DNA from: Crocinitomicaceae bacterium | GTDB lineage: Bacteria; Bacteroidota; Bacteroidia; Flavobacteriales_G; Salibacteraceae | Length of the DNA stretch: 48,772 nucleotides | Direction: 5' to 3' | Assembly (NCBI GenBank): GCA_002713215.1 | Contig: PAVO01000029.1 | Span: 1 to 48,772, forward strand | Shown here: piece by piece, positions 17,059 through 24,474 of the stretch | How positions within the stretch are numbered: the stretch's first letter is position 1 | Layout: each line of letters starts with the position of its first letter | Notes under the pieces: generated by a model | Database searches by the model: none | What the model saw: only the letters and a program-made list of their open reading frames with translations | What the model was told of the DNA's origin: nothing | Position numbers and translations under genes: made by a program

Positions 17059-18920
17059 GAACCGCGCTGGCTGTCATAGCGTTGTTTCTTTTTTTTAATT
17101 CTATTAATGCTCAGGTTAGTGATTCTACGATATTTCTGAAAGAAGTTAGTGTTTTAGAAGTAAAGCCATCCGATAATTATACAACAACTTCAATTGACAC
17201 TTTAATTCTACAGTCGGATATTGGAGCATCGCTGGACGAGGTTCTGAATAAATCCAGCGATATATTTGTTAAAGAATATAGCCCTGGAGCATTAAGTACT
17301 CTATCTTTTAGAGGTATGGGAAGTAGTCATACCAAGATTTATTGGAATGGTATTTCGCTAAATTCTTCCATGAATGGGGTGTTCGACTTGTCTTTATTCA
17401 ACATCAACTTTACCGATCAAATTGATGTCCATTATGGTGCTTCGAGCCTGATTGATGGATCGGGTAGTTTGGGAGGAAGCGTAAAGCTTCAACAGAAGGA
17501 TGTATTTGAAAGAAAATCGGAAATGTTTTTGTCACAGTCTATAGGAAGTTTTTCAACCTACAACACCATGGCAAAATTTGCTTTTTCAAATGGTAAATTC
17601 TTTATGGATTACCGATTCTCTGCCATTAGCTCGAAAAATGATTTTGAATATTTAAACCCGGCGAAATCAGAAGTACCTCAGGAAAAAATGATTGGGGCTG
17701 ATTATAGAAGAGGAAATATGGTTGCCAATGTGGGTTGGCTGATTAATAACAACAATGTACTTAGCCTCAAATACATTTATCAAAATGGTCAGAGAAATTT
17801 GCCCAAGCTGAATATACAAGATTCGGTGAAAGAACTTCAGGAGGATACACTTAGTCTGGGTTTCATAGAATGGAGGAATTATAGTAAATGGTTTAAGAGT
17901 GAATTGAAAGTTGGAATTAAGGCAAATAATATGGGCTACAACAACGAAAATATTCAATTGAAATCAAAGAGTACCGAGAATAATTTTTTTGTTCAGGAAA
18001 GGCTCAAATACCAGCTCTTTAAAAAGGTCAACCTGAATTCTGTTTTTCTCTACGATTACATTGAAGCCTTCAACGACAAATACGGATCGACAAAGAATAG
18101 GAACGAATTTCAAATGATTCATGATTTTGAAAGGAGAATAGGAGGGAAGTGGAAGGCCGGAGTTCTTTTCAAATCTCATTTTACCAGCAATATGTCTTTG
18201 CCCTTTATGCCCTCGGCTAATCTGGGCTATCAGGCGATTCAGCATTGGTTAAGAATATCAACAAATGTTTCCTATCATGGAGCAATTCCAACCATGAATG
18301 ATTTGTACTGGGGAGAAGGTGGAAATCCGGACTTAAAGCCCGAGACTGGTATTTCTTCCGAATTAAACTTCATTGGTGGCAAACCATTAAAAAGCATAAC
18401 GATCAATTACACCTTGTCTTCTTATTATAGTGATATTGACGATTGGATTTTGTGGGCACCCGATAATTCAGGTATTTGGAAAGTGTCAAATGTTTCTCGG
18501 GTTCAATCCTATGGGTTTGAAGCAAATCTGAGTGCCTCTAAAAAGGTAAAACACATACTGTTATCTGCTAAGGTTTCGTACAACTGGAATGTTAGCGAAG
18601 ATGAAAACCACCATCAATTATTGTATGTTCCGGTTCATAGGATGCGACTCAATGCGGCAATCAAATGGAAGGAGCTGGGAATTAACTACAATCACCAATT
18701 CACTGACATGCGATATATAAATACTGAGAACAATGCATGGCTTCCAGGCTATTTTTTGGCAGACCTCTCCATATACTACACATTCCACTTAAAATGGAGA
18801 AGTCATATAAGGGTAGCTGGTAAAGTAAATAACCTTTACGATGAACCTTATCAGAGCATCGCTAATCGGCCAATGCCCGGACGCTATTATACACTTACGC
18901 TGACCTATATGTTTAAATGA
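17055..18920 (+). CDS. btuB: TonB-dependent outer-membrane cobalamin receptor
   Basis: The 621-residue precursor has a signal peptide ending NAQ at about residue 20. The plug (~30-150) contains TSIDTLILQ, SLDEVLNKSSDIFVKEY and LSFRGMGSSHTKIYWNGI, followed by GSGSLGGSVKL. A beta-barrel follows, ending in an aromatic residue (YTLTLTYMFK region). There is no carboxypeptidase-like N-terminal extension. Position three in a cobalamin-riboswitch operon, followed by a BtuG-like lipoprotein, supports assignment as BtuB. It would import cobalamin or cobinamide using TonB energy. The start codon overlaps the previous stop (ATGA), and its own stop overlaps the next start. Confidence 0.88.
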   Translation: MRTALAVIALFLFFNSINAQVSDSTIFLKEVSVLEVKPSDNYTTTSIDTLILQSDIGASLDEVLNKSSDIFVKEYSPGALSTLSFRGMGSSHTKIYWNGISLNSSMNGVFDLSLFNINFTDQIDVHYGASSLIDGSGSLGGSVKLQQKDVFERKSEMFLSQSIGSFSTYNTMAKFAFSNGKFFMDYRFSAISSKNDFEYLNPAKSEVPQEKMIGADYRRGNMVANVGWLINNNNVLSLKYIYQNGQRNLPKLNIQDSVKELQEDTLSLGFIEWRNYSKWFKSELKVGIKANNMGYNNENIQLKSKSTENNFFVQERLKYQLFKKVNLNSVFLYDYIEAFNDKYGSTKNRNEFQMIHDFERRIGGKWKAGVLFKSHFTSNMSLPFMPSANLGYQAIQHWLRISTNVSYHGAIPTMNDLYWGEGGNPDLKPETGISSELNFIGGKPLKSITINYTLSSYYSDIDDWILWAPDNSGIWKVSNVSRVQSYGFEANLSASKKVKHILLSAKVSYNWNVSEDENHHQLLYVPVHRMRLNAAIKWKELGINYNHQFTDMRYINTENNAWLPGYFLADLSIYYTFHLKWRSHIRVAGKVNNLYDEPYQSIANRPMPGRYYTLTLTYMFK

Positions 18921-19966
18921 GCCGAATTACCTACATACTGGTTATTGCTTTGCTTTTGTTTTCCTGTAGCAAGAAGAAAGATTTTGGTCCACAGTATTCC
19001 GAAGATCCTCCACAGCCTGTTACCAAGGTGGTGAGTGGTGCCCTGGTACTCAATGAAGGTAATTTCGGTTTTGGAAATGCAAGTCTGTCTGTAATTGATT
19101 TCGACAACGGCGAGGTACAGAACAAGGTATTTGAATTTGCAAACGGTAAAAAACTGGGAGATGTAGGTCAATCGTTGTTAATCATTGATTCCCTAGCATT
19201 TGTTGTGGTAAATAATAGCAATAAAATTGTTGTAATTGATTTAAAAAACTTCAAACAGGTTAAGGAAATTAAAATTAGTGGAGCACCACGCTATTTGGTT
19301 GAATATGAAAATTTGATTCTAATTAGCACCATGGGCTCCAATTCGATACAAGCCCTTAACCGTGATACCTATGAGGTTAGTCCATTCGTCCAGGTTTCCG
19401 GCTGGATCGAGGGAATGGTAATCAATAATGGAAAACTGTTTGCCTGTAATCGTGACATGAATGTAGTTGATGTCATTGATTTAAAAGCTAAATCCCTGGA
19501 GCAAAGAATAGTAGTTGGTAAAGAACCTGAATCGCTGGTGGTTGATTCTTTAGGAGACCTCTGGATACTTTGTACCGGAGGTTATAATAAAAATGATCGG
19601 GAACAAGCAAGCATTTATAAAATCTCAACCACAACCTTGAGAAACGAATTGATCTATCAATTTGCCGACATAGAGCATTCTCCTACCAGGCTTCGATTGA
19701 ACAAAGAAGCAACGTCTGTCTATTTTATCAATAACGGGATTTTTAAGCTTGATTTAATTAAAAAGGGTGAGCCTGCCCTTGTTTTGGAACAACCAAAGGG
19801 GGATATCTATTATGGCCTGGCAGTTAACCCCGGCAATGGCCATTTGTTTGTTGGAAATGCAAAAGACTACATCAAATTAGGTGAGGTAATCGAAATTGCA
19901 AACAATTCAACAATACTCAACAAATACAGGGTTGGAATTATCCCCCAATTCATTGGTTTCTATTGA
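18917..19966 (+). CDS. BtuG-like beta-propeller lipoprotein (B12 capture)
   Basis: This 349-residue lipoprotein has a lipobox LLFSC with Cys17 as the lipidated residue. The mature part is a YncE/DUF5074-like seven-bladed propeller, recognisable from ALVLNEGNFGFGNASLSVIDF, NNSNKIVVIDL, ISGAPRYLVEY, VGKEPESLVVDSLGDLWILC and SPTRLRLN. In Bacteroides, BtuG has this architecture, sits on BtuB and binds B12 with very high affinity. The same neighbourhood makes that role likely here. It is the last gene of the coupled riboswitch operon, overlapping btuB by four bases. No B12 ABC transporter or cobalamin salvage genes follow in the window. Confidence 0.8.
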   Translation: MSRITYILVIALLLFSCSKKKDFGPQYSEDPPQPVTKVVSGALVLNEGNFGFGNASLSVIDFDNGEVQNKVFEFANGKKLGDVGQSLLIIDSLAFVVVNNSNKIVVIDLKNFKQVKEIKISGAPRYLVEYENLILISTMGSNSIQALNRDTYEVSPFVQVSGWIEGMVINNGKLFACNRDMNVVDVIDLKAKSLEQRIVVGKEPESLVVDSLGDLWILCTGGYNKNDREQASIYKISTTTLRNELIYQFADIEHSPTRLRLNKEATSVYFINNGIFKLDLIKKGEPALVLEQPKGDIYYGLAVNPGNGHLFVGNAKDYIKLGEVIEIANNSTILNKYRVGIIPQFIGFY

Positions 19967-20043
19967 ATTAATCGCTACCAAAGGCAATTGTAATTTCGTT
20001 AATGCTTTTTATAAAGTTAATCCTCGAAAAAGGTGAAAACCAA

Positions 20044-20051
20044 TATCTTTG
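20044..20051 (+). promoter_or_regulatory. -7 promoter box TATCTTTG
   Basis: This exact TAnnTTTG match ends seven bases before the ATG at 20059. It lies inside the longer frame that opens at 20002, so the transcript should begin after that earlier ATG. This decides the start at 20059 and again predicts a leaderless or near-leaderless mRNA. Confidence 0.5.
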
Positions 20052-20058
20052 TGGTGAC

Positions 20059-20619
20059 ATGACACGAACAACTGTTTTCAACCCCTTATTCGTAATTGTT
20101 TTAGCTACGCTTTTGCTGTCGGTACCAACATTTGCACAGGAAGCAATGTCGTTTGGTTCCATTGATGACACTGCCATAGAAAAGAATTTATTGGTGGAGG
20201 CACAGGTACTTGAAAGCGCTAATCCGGCTCCTGGTGTAGTTATTGAAGTTATTAATGAGAAGGGTGGAATTACAAGTAAAGACACAACCAAAGACAACGG
20301 ATATTTTAGTGTTAAATTAAATTTTGATTCTGTTTTTGTATTGAAGTTCAAAAAGGATGGATACGTAACCAAAATGGTTGCCATAGATACAAGGAACATG
20401 TTGGAAGAGGACAAGGAATTTGGGTACGATCTTGGCATGTTCAAATTATCCATGCTAAAAAGAGAAGAAAAAAAGGACTATTCGTTGTATAAGCAACCAA
20501 TAGCAAGGTTTAGTTACAATGAAATCATGCAGATTTTTGTTGTAGACAAAGCCTACAAGAAAGTGGTAAAAAAGCGTTTTGATGATAAGGGTGAGAAACC
20601 TGAGATAATTAAGTTTTAA
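20059..20619 (+). CDS. Secreted protein, first member of a tandem paralogous trio (no TPRs)
   Basis: A signal peptide ends in TFAQ near residue 27 of this 186-residue protein. The rest is a carboxypeptidase-regulatory-like (transthyretin-type) beta domain: PGVVIEVINEKGG, DNGYFSVKLNFDSVFVLKFKKDGYVTKMVAID, then YDLGMFKLSML and the conserved tail YKQPIARFSYNEIMQIFVVDKAY. The same order occurs at the N-termini of the next two proteins, but this one stops where they continue into TPRs. It may be a domain-only partner or a truncated paralogue. The function is unknown. TAATG overlap with the next ORF shows coupling. An ATG at 20002 would place about 19 extra residues before the signal peptide and was rejected. 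Confidence 0.65.
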   Translation: MTRTTVFNPLFVIVLATLLLSVPTFAQEAMSFGSIDDTAIEKNLLVEAQVLESANPAPGVVIEVINEKGGITSKDTTKDNGYFSVKLNFDSVFVLKFKKDGYVTKMVAIDTRNMLEEDKEFGYDLGMFKLSMLKREEKKDYSLYKQPIARFSYNEIMQIFVVDKAYKKVVKKRFDDKGEKPEIIKF

Positions 20620-21866
20620 TGAGAAAGATTACGTTAATTCAGTTGAGTGTGATGTTGCTGAGCATGTTATTGTGTTTAAGTGTAGGTGCACAGGATGATA
20701 AGAAGGGCAAACCGAAAAAGGATAAAAACGGTAAGAAGTGGAGCAAGAAAATTTGGGGTGATTACGACAGTAATGCGGTTCCATTTAATCTGGCGATTAA
20801 CGATGCTTACGTAACCTACAACGATAAATTACTGGAAGGTGTAATTGTCAACGTGTTGGTGAATGGTGAAATTTTTATGGCCGATACAACTGATAAAGAA
20901 GGAGGTTTTTCTTTCAACTTGAAATTTGATCATCGCTACGTATTAGCTTTTATCAAGGATCAATACGTAACCAAAAGGGTTGAAATTGACCTTTCCAACA
21001 TGCCAGCCGAGGCTAAAAAAGAGGGTTACGATTTGGGCAAATTCAACATGGGAATGATAAAATACGCAGAGGGAATGGACATTGAAGAATACAAAATTGC
21101 CGTTGCTCGATATAAATATGATGAAATCAATAAAATCATTCAGTTAGACCGAACCTATTTTAGAAAGCGGAAAGAACTTCTGGCTGTAGTTAATAAGCAA
21201 AATGAGAAAGTTCTGGCCAATAAAGACGCTGAAGATCAGGATCTACAAAACGATTACGATATTTTGATTCGGGATGCTGACATAGAGTTTGCAGCGAAAG
21301 ATTATCAACTGGCTAAGGAGTTTTATTTGGAAGCGTTGAAGTTGAAGTCATTGGAAGAATATCCCAGAAAGCAACTAAAAATTATTGAAGGTTATTTAGA
21401 ACAGGACCTGAATGCAGAAGAAAAGTACCAGGCGCTTATTAGCCAGGGTGATGAGGCGTTTAATGTAAAAGATTACGAATCCGCTCTTCTTGCGTATAAA
21501 AATGCTACCAGAATTAAAACAACAGAAGCTTATCCAAGGGATCAGGTTAAGAAGATAGAAGGGTTGAAGGCTGCTGAGAAAGCGCCGGTTGCTGCTACGA
21601 ACGAAAAGAAAAACTACTCATTGGCCAACATCAAGATTAGTACTGAAAACAAAGGGTTGTCGAATGAACTCGCGAAAAAATACCCCCAGGGATTAACCGA
21701 AGAGACTTATACCGAGGGTAGTAAAACCATTGTTCGAAGAATTATTGTTGATGGAGATATAGGCGTTGAATACAAGAAGATAATTCACAATTGGGGAGGG
21801 GTGTATTATTTTAAAAATGGAAATGCTGTAAACCATTTTGTTTGGCAGAAAGAAGCAATTCAGTAG
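20619..21866 (+). CDS. Secreted beta-domain + TPR protein, second of the trio
   Basis: This 415-residue protein has a signal peptide (to GAQ, ~25) and a Lys-rich linker. It then has the trio's beta domain (NGEIFMADTTDKEGGFSFNLKFDHRYVLAF, KDQYVTKRVEID, YDLGKFNMGM) and the MDIEEYKIAVARYKYDEINKIIQLD segment. Two TPR-like repeats follow (FAAKDYQLAKEFYLEALKLK; FNVKDYESALLAYKNATRIK), each ending YPRxQxKxIEG. The C-terminal ~70 residues, KYPQGLTEETYTEG...WGGVYYFKNGNAV...FVWQKEA, are nearly the same as in the third protein. It is likely periplasmic or surface-associated. I know no function for the C-terminal module. Fifteen bases separate it from the third gene. Confidence 0.65.
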   Translation: MRKITLIQLSVMLLSMLLCLSVGAQDDKKGKPKKDKNGKKWSKKIWGDYDSNAVPFNLAINDAYVTYNDKLLEGVIVNVLVNGEIFMADTTDKEGGFSFNLKFDHRYVLAFIKDQYVTKRVEIDLSNMPAEAKKEGYDLGKFNMGMIKYAEGMDIEEYKIAVARYKYDEINKIIQLDRTYFRKRKELLAVVNKQNEKVLANKDAEDQDLQNDYDILIRDADIEFAAKDYQLAKEFYLEALKLKSLEEYPRKQLKIIEGYLEQDLNAEEKYQALISQGDEAFNVKDYESALLAYKNATRIKTTEAYPRDQVKKIEGLKAAEKAPVAATNEKKNYSLANIKISTENKGLSNELAKKYPQGLTEETYTEGSKTIVRRIIVDGDIGVEYKKIIHNWGGVYYFKNGNAVNHFVWQKEAIQ

Positions 21867-21881
21867 TTTTATGTGTTCAAA

Positions 21882-23615
21882 ATGAACACACTTCCTATAT
21901 ATAGACTTTATTTAAGTTGCTTACTTTTTCTTTTGACGTTTGGAATTCAAGCGCAGGAAGGAGGAATTAAGTTGGTTGTAGATGTTAAACACAAAGGAAA
22001 ACCCTACAATTTAGCATCAATAAGAATCAATAAAGACGCCTCTTTTTTTGATAAAAGTACAACAACCGAAACAGGCCAATTTTCCTATCTGTTTGAGTAT
22101 GGGGCTATATACCACATTTATTTTGAAGGAGAGGGAATGGCAACCAAATGCCTTGAACTTGATTTGAAACAGGCACCTGAGCATGAAAAGGATATCACAC
22201 ACGATTGGGAAATAGGTGAGCTAAGCCTCTTTAAAACCTATGAAGGAATTGACTTAACTATTCTTGAAAAGCCTATTGGTCGAATTCATTACGACGAGGA
22301 AATGGCAGACTTCACGATTGACTACAAATATGGGCTGAGCCGGGAAAAGGAGATCAAACAGTTGGAGCGAAAGGTTGAAGTGAAGGAAAAAGATGAGCAA
22401 ACAGAATTGAACCAATTGGAGAAAAGCTACAACGAGACTCTAAGCAAAGGGGATACCGAGTTCAGACAAGAAAATTATAAGAAAGCTCTATTGTTTTACG
22501 AGCAGGCAAAACAACTAATGCCAGAAGGTACTAAGGCTCAGGATAAAATAGCTGAAACGAATAAGGTGCTTGAAAAAGAGGCCAATTTCAAGGACATGGT
22601 TTTAGCTGGAGATGAATATTTCCGAAAAGGGGAGTGGATTTTGGCTAAAGACAAATACCAACAGGCAAAGCTGCTAAAGCCCTCAGCTTCATACCCCAAA
22701 AGTCAGTTGGCTGCAATTGCACAAAAGGTTAAAGAACAGGAACTAAAGAACAACGAGTTTAATAATCACATGGTAGTTGCTAATGCGGCTTATGCCTCAG
22801 GCAATTACACGGCTGCTGCAGCAAGTTATAAAAAGGCCCTGGCTATTAACCCCAATGCTGCTCTGGCTAAAAATCAACTGGACAAATCCAATACGGAAAT
22901 ATCGAAACTGAACGAGGCTGAAATAAGAAGGCAGCAATCACAAAATGCGTTATTGGAGTCTAAAAGAGCAATTCAGGATGAAGATCTGGTTTCTGCCAAT
23001 CAAATTTTAAATGAGGCTTTAATACTTGATCCCACAAATGAATCGCTCCAGGTGGAAAAAAAGAAGGTGGACTCAATGCTGGCAGCCGAGAAAAAGAAAA
23101 AGGAGGAAGCCGAACGGGCTAAGCAAGAAACGGCATTACTTGCAGCAAATAAGGCAAAGGCAGAAAAGGAGGAATTCGAAAAATTCAAGAAAAAAGGAAT
23201 GGAAGCTGATCAGGCTGGAAATAAAGAATCGGCGATCTACTTCTTTAAAAAGGCAGTTGCAATTAATCCAAATGACCAGGCAGTTAATTCGAGACTTAGA
23301 ACGCTTCAAAAGGGGGATCCAGCTGCGGCTGCAAATGCATCACCCAAAACAGTGAGTACTGAAAACGAGTTTCAGGAATTGGATAAACTCGATAAGAAAA
23401 GTGACAACTTTGTTGCATTGCTGGCGACCAAGTATCCGCAGGGAATGACCGAGAAAACCTATAAGGAAAAGAATAAAACAGTCACTAAACGCATTGTGGT
23501 TAAAGGCAATCTTGGAACAGAATACATGAAGGTTGAACATGCCTGGGGAGGTGTCTATTATTTTAAGAACGGGGAAGCAACAACCAAATATGTTTGGCAG
23601 AAGGAGGCGAAGTAA
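21882..23615 (+). CDS. Secreted beta-domain + multi-TPR protein, third of the trio
   Basis: The 577-residue protein has a signal peptide (MNTLPIYRLYLSCLL...IQAQ). It then has the trio beta domain (NLASIRINKDASFFDKSTTTETGQFSY, CLELDLKQAPEHEKD) and the region DLTILEKPIGRIHYDEEMADFTIDY. About five TPR-like repeats follow (for example FRQENYKKALLFYEQAKQLMP, ASGNYTAAAASYKKALAINP, QAGNKESAIYFFKKAVAINP) with an Ala/Lys/Glu-rich coiled coil around 400-445. The shared C-terminal module is KYPQGMTEKTYKEKN...WGGVYYFKNGEATTKYVWQKEA. I start at the ATG at 21882; the GTG nine bases earlier adds only MFK. The repeats suggest a protein scaffold. The function is unknown. Confidence 0.65.
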   Translation: MNTLPIYRLYLSCLLFLLTFGIQAQEGGIKLVVDVKHKGKPYNLASIRINKDASFFDKSTTTETGQFSYLFEYGAIYHIYFEGEGMATKCLELDLKQAPEHEKDITHDWEIGELSLFKTYEGIDLTILEKPIGRIHYDEEMADFTIDYKYGLSREKEIKQLERKVEVKEKDEQTELNQLEKSYNETLSKGDTEFRQENYKKALLFYEQAKQLMPEGTKAQDKIAETNKVLEKEANFKDMVLAGDEYFRKGEWILAKDKYQQAKLLKPSASYPKSQLAAIAQKVKEQELKNNEFNNHMVVANAAYASGNYTAAAASYKKALAINPNAALAKNQLDKSNTEISKLNEAEIRRQQSQNALLESKRAIQDEDLVSANQILNEALILDPTNESLQVEKKKVDSMLAAEKKKKEEAERAKQETALLAANKAKAEKEEFEKFKKKGMEADQAGNKESAIYFFKKAVAINPNDQAVNSRLRTLQKGDPAAAANASPKTVSTENEFQELDKLDKKSDNFVALLATKYPQGMTEKTYKEKNKTVTKRIVVKGNLGTEYMKVEHAWGGVYYFKNGEATTKYVWQKEAK

Positions 23616-23652
23616 TTAGTTGGAGTGTATTAGCACACTTTTAAGATAATGT

Positions 23653-23660
23653 TACTTTAG
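23653..23660 (+). promoter_or_regulatory. Near-consensus -7 box TACTTTAG
   Basis: One mismatch from TAnnTTTG, ending 20 bases before the ATG at 23681. Its last base is the G of an in-frame GTG at 23660, which is why I prefer the downstream ATG. Confidence 0.35.
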
Positions 23661-23680
23661 TGCGCTCAAACTATCAAAGC

Positions 23681-24466
23681 ATGCGCATTTTTAAAAGCTT
23701 TTTTTCCATATTTAATTTCAAAACCATTATTGCCGGATTAATGGCTCTGGCTTCGGCGTATGCTTGTGTTCGTTACAACATAAAAGCAGAATTTCCATTT
23801 TACCTAATTAGTATTGCTATTGTATTCCCAATAGTTTTTTCAATTGACAGTGCATATAAGCGGAGGGAACATGCCTTGCAGTTTTACGCAGATTTAAAGG
23901 CTCATGGTATTTCTCTATACTTTGGGATTCGGGAGTGGGCCAATGTACATGAACCGCATCTGTCCGCCACCTATAAAAAGGACATTAAGGAATTATTTCA
24001 TCTCATTAGTACCATGTTTATGAAGGATTCCAAAGAGGCAAAAAAAGACGAAGTTGAGATTTACAAACGATTTGCTGACCTCTCAGAATCATTAATCCAT
24101 GTAAAACAGATCGGAGTGGGTGGCAGTGAAATTTCCAGGCTTCACCAATATGTCAGTAAAATGCTTATAGCCTATGGAATTGTACGAAACGTATTTTATT
24201 ACCGAACGCCAGTTACGCTAAGAGCATATAGTAAAATCTTCATCTACTTTTTCCCCATTTTATACGGACCATATTGTGCATCAACCTACAACGATTATTC
24301 TTATGGAATTGCCTATATAATTGCTGTATTGTACAGTATAATCCTGGTCAGCTTGGATAATCTACAGGAGCATTTGGAGAACCCATTCGATCAGATTGGT
24401 GAAGACGACATTAATTTTGAGGTGGAAGAACTCGAGATGGTAATGGTAGAACCGGGAAAGAATTAG
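23681..24466 (+). CDS. Bestrophin-like membrane protein
   Basis: This 261-residue protein has two N-terminal hydrophobic helices (~14-33 and ~37-55) followed by SAYKRREHAL. A long helical middle follows, then RTPVTLRAYSKIFIYFFPILYGP and a further helix ending LDNLQEHLENPFDQIGEDDINF. The last segment closely resembles the bestrophin 'ENPF...D' belt, suggesting a member or distant relative of the bestrophin/RFP-TM anion-channel family in the inner membrane. Selectivity cannot be read from sequence. It lies 65 bp after the paralogous trio, with its own probable promoter, and is convergent with the OmpA-like gene. Confidence 0.65.
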   Translation: MRIFKSFFSIFNFKTIIAGLMALASAYACVRYNIKAEFPFYLISIAIVFPIVFSIDSAYKRREHALQFYADLKAHGISLYFGIREWANVHEPHLSATYKKDIKELFHLISTMFMKDSKEAKKDEVEIYKRFADLSESLIHVKQIGVGGSEISRLHQYVSKMLIAYGIVRNVFYYRTPVTLRAYSKIFIYFFPILYGPYCASTYNDYSYGIAYIIAVLYSIILVSLDNLQEHLENPFDQIGEDDINFEVEELEMVMVEPGKN

Positions 24467-24474
24467 GTATTTCC

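Noticed and set aside
20002-20058. Upstream ATG for the first trio gene
   Set aside because: A -7 box lies between it and the ATG at 20059, where the signal peptide starts.
23026-23355. 109-codon Lys/Arg-rich ORF in the third trio gene
   Set aside because: It is an out-of-frame shadow of A-rich codons in the coiled-coil region.
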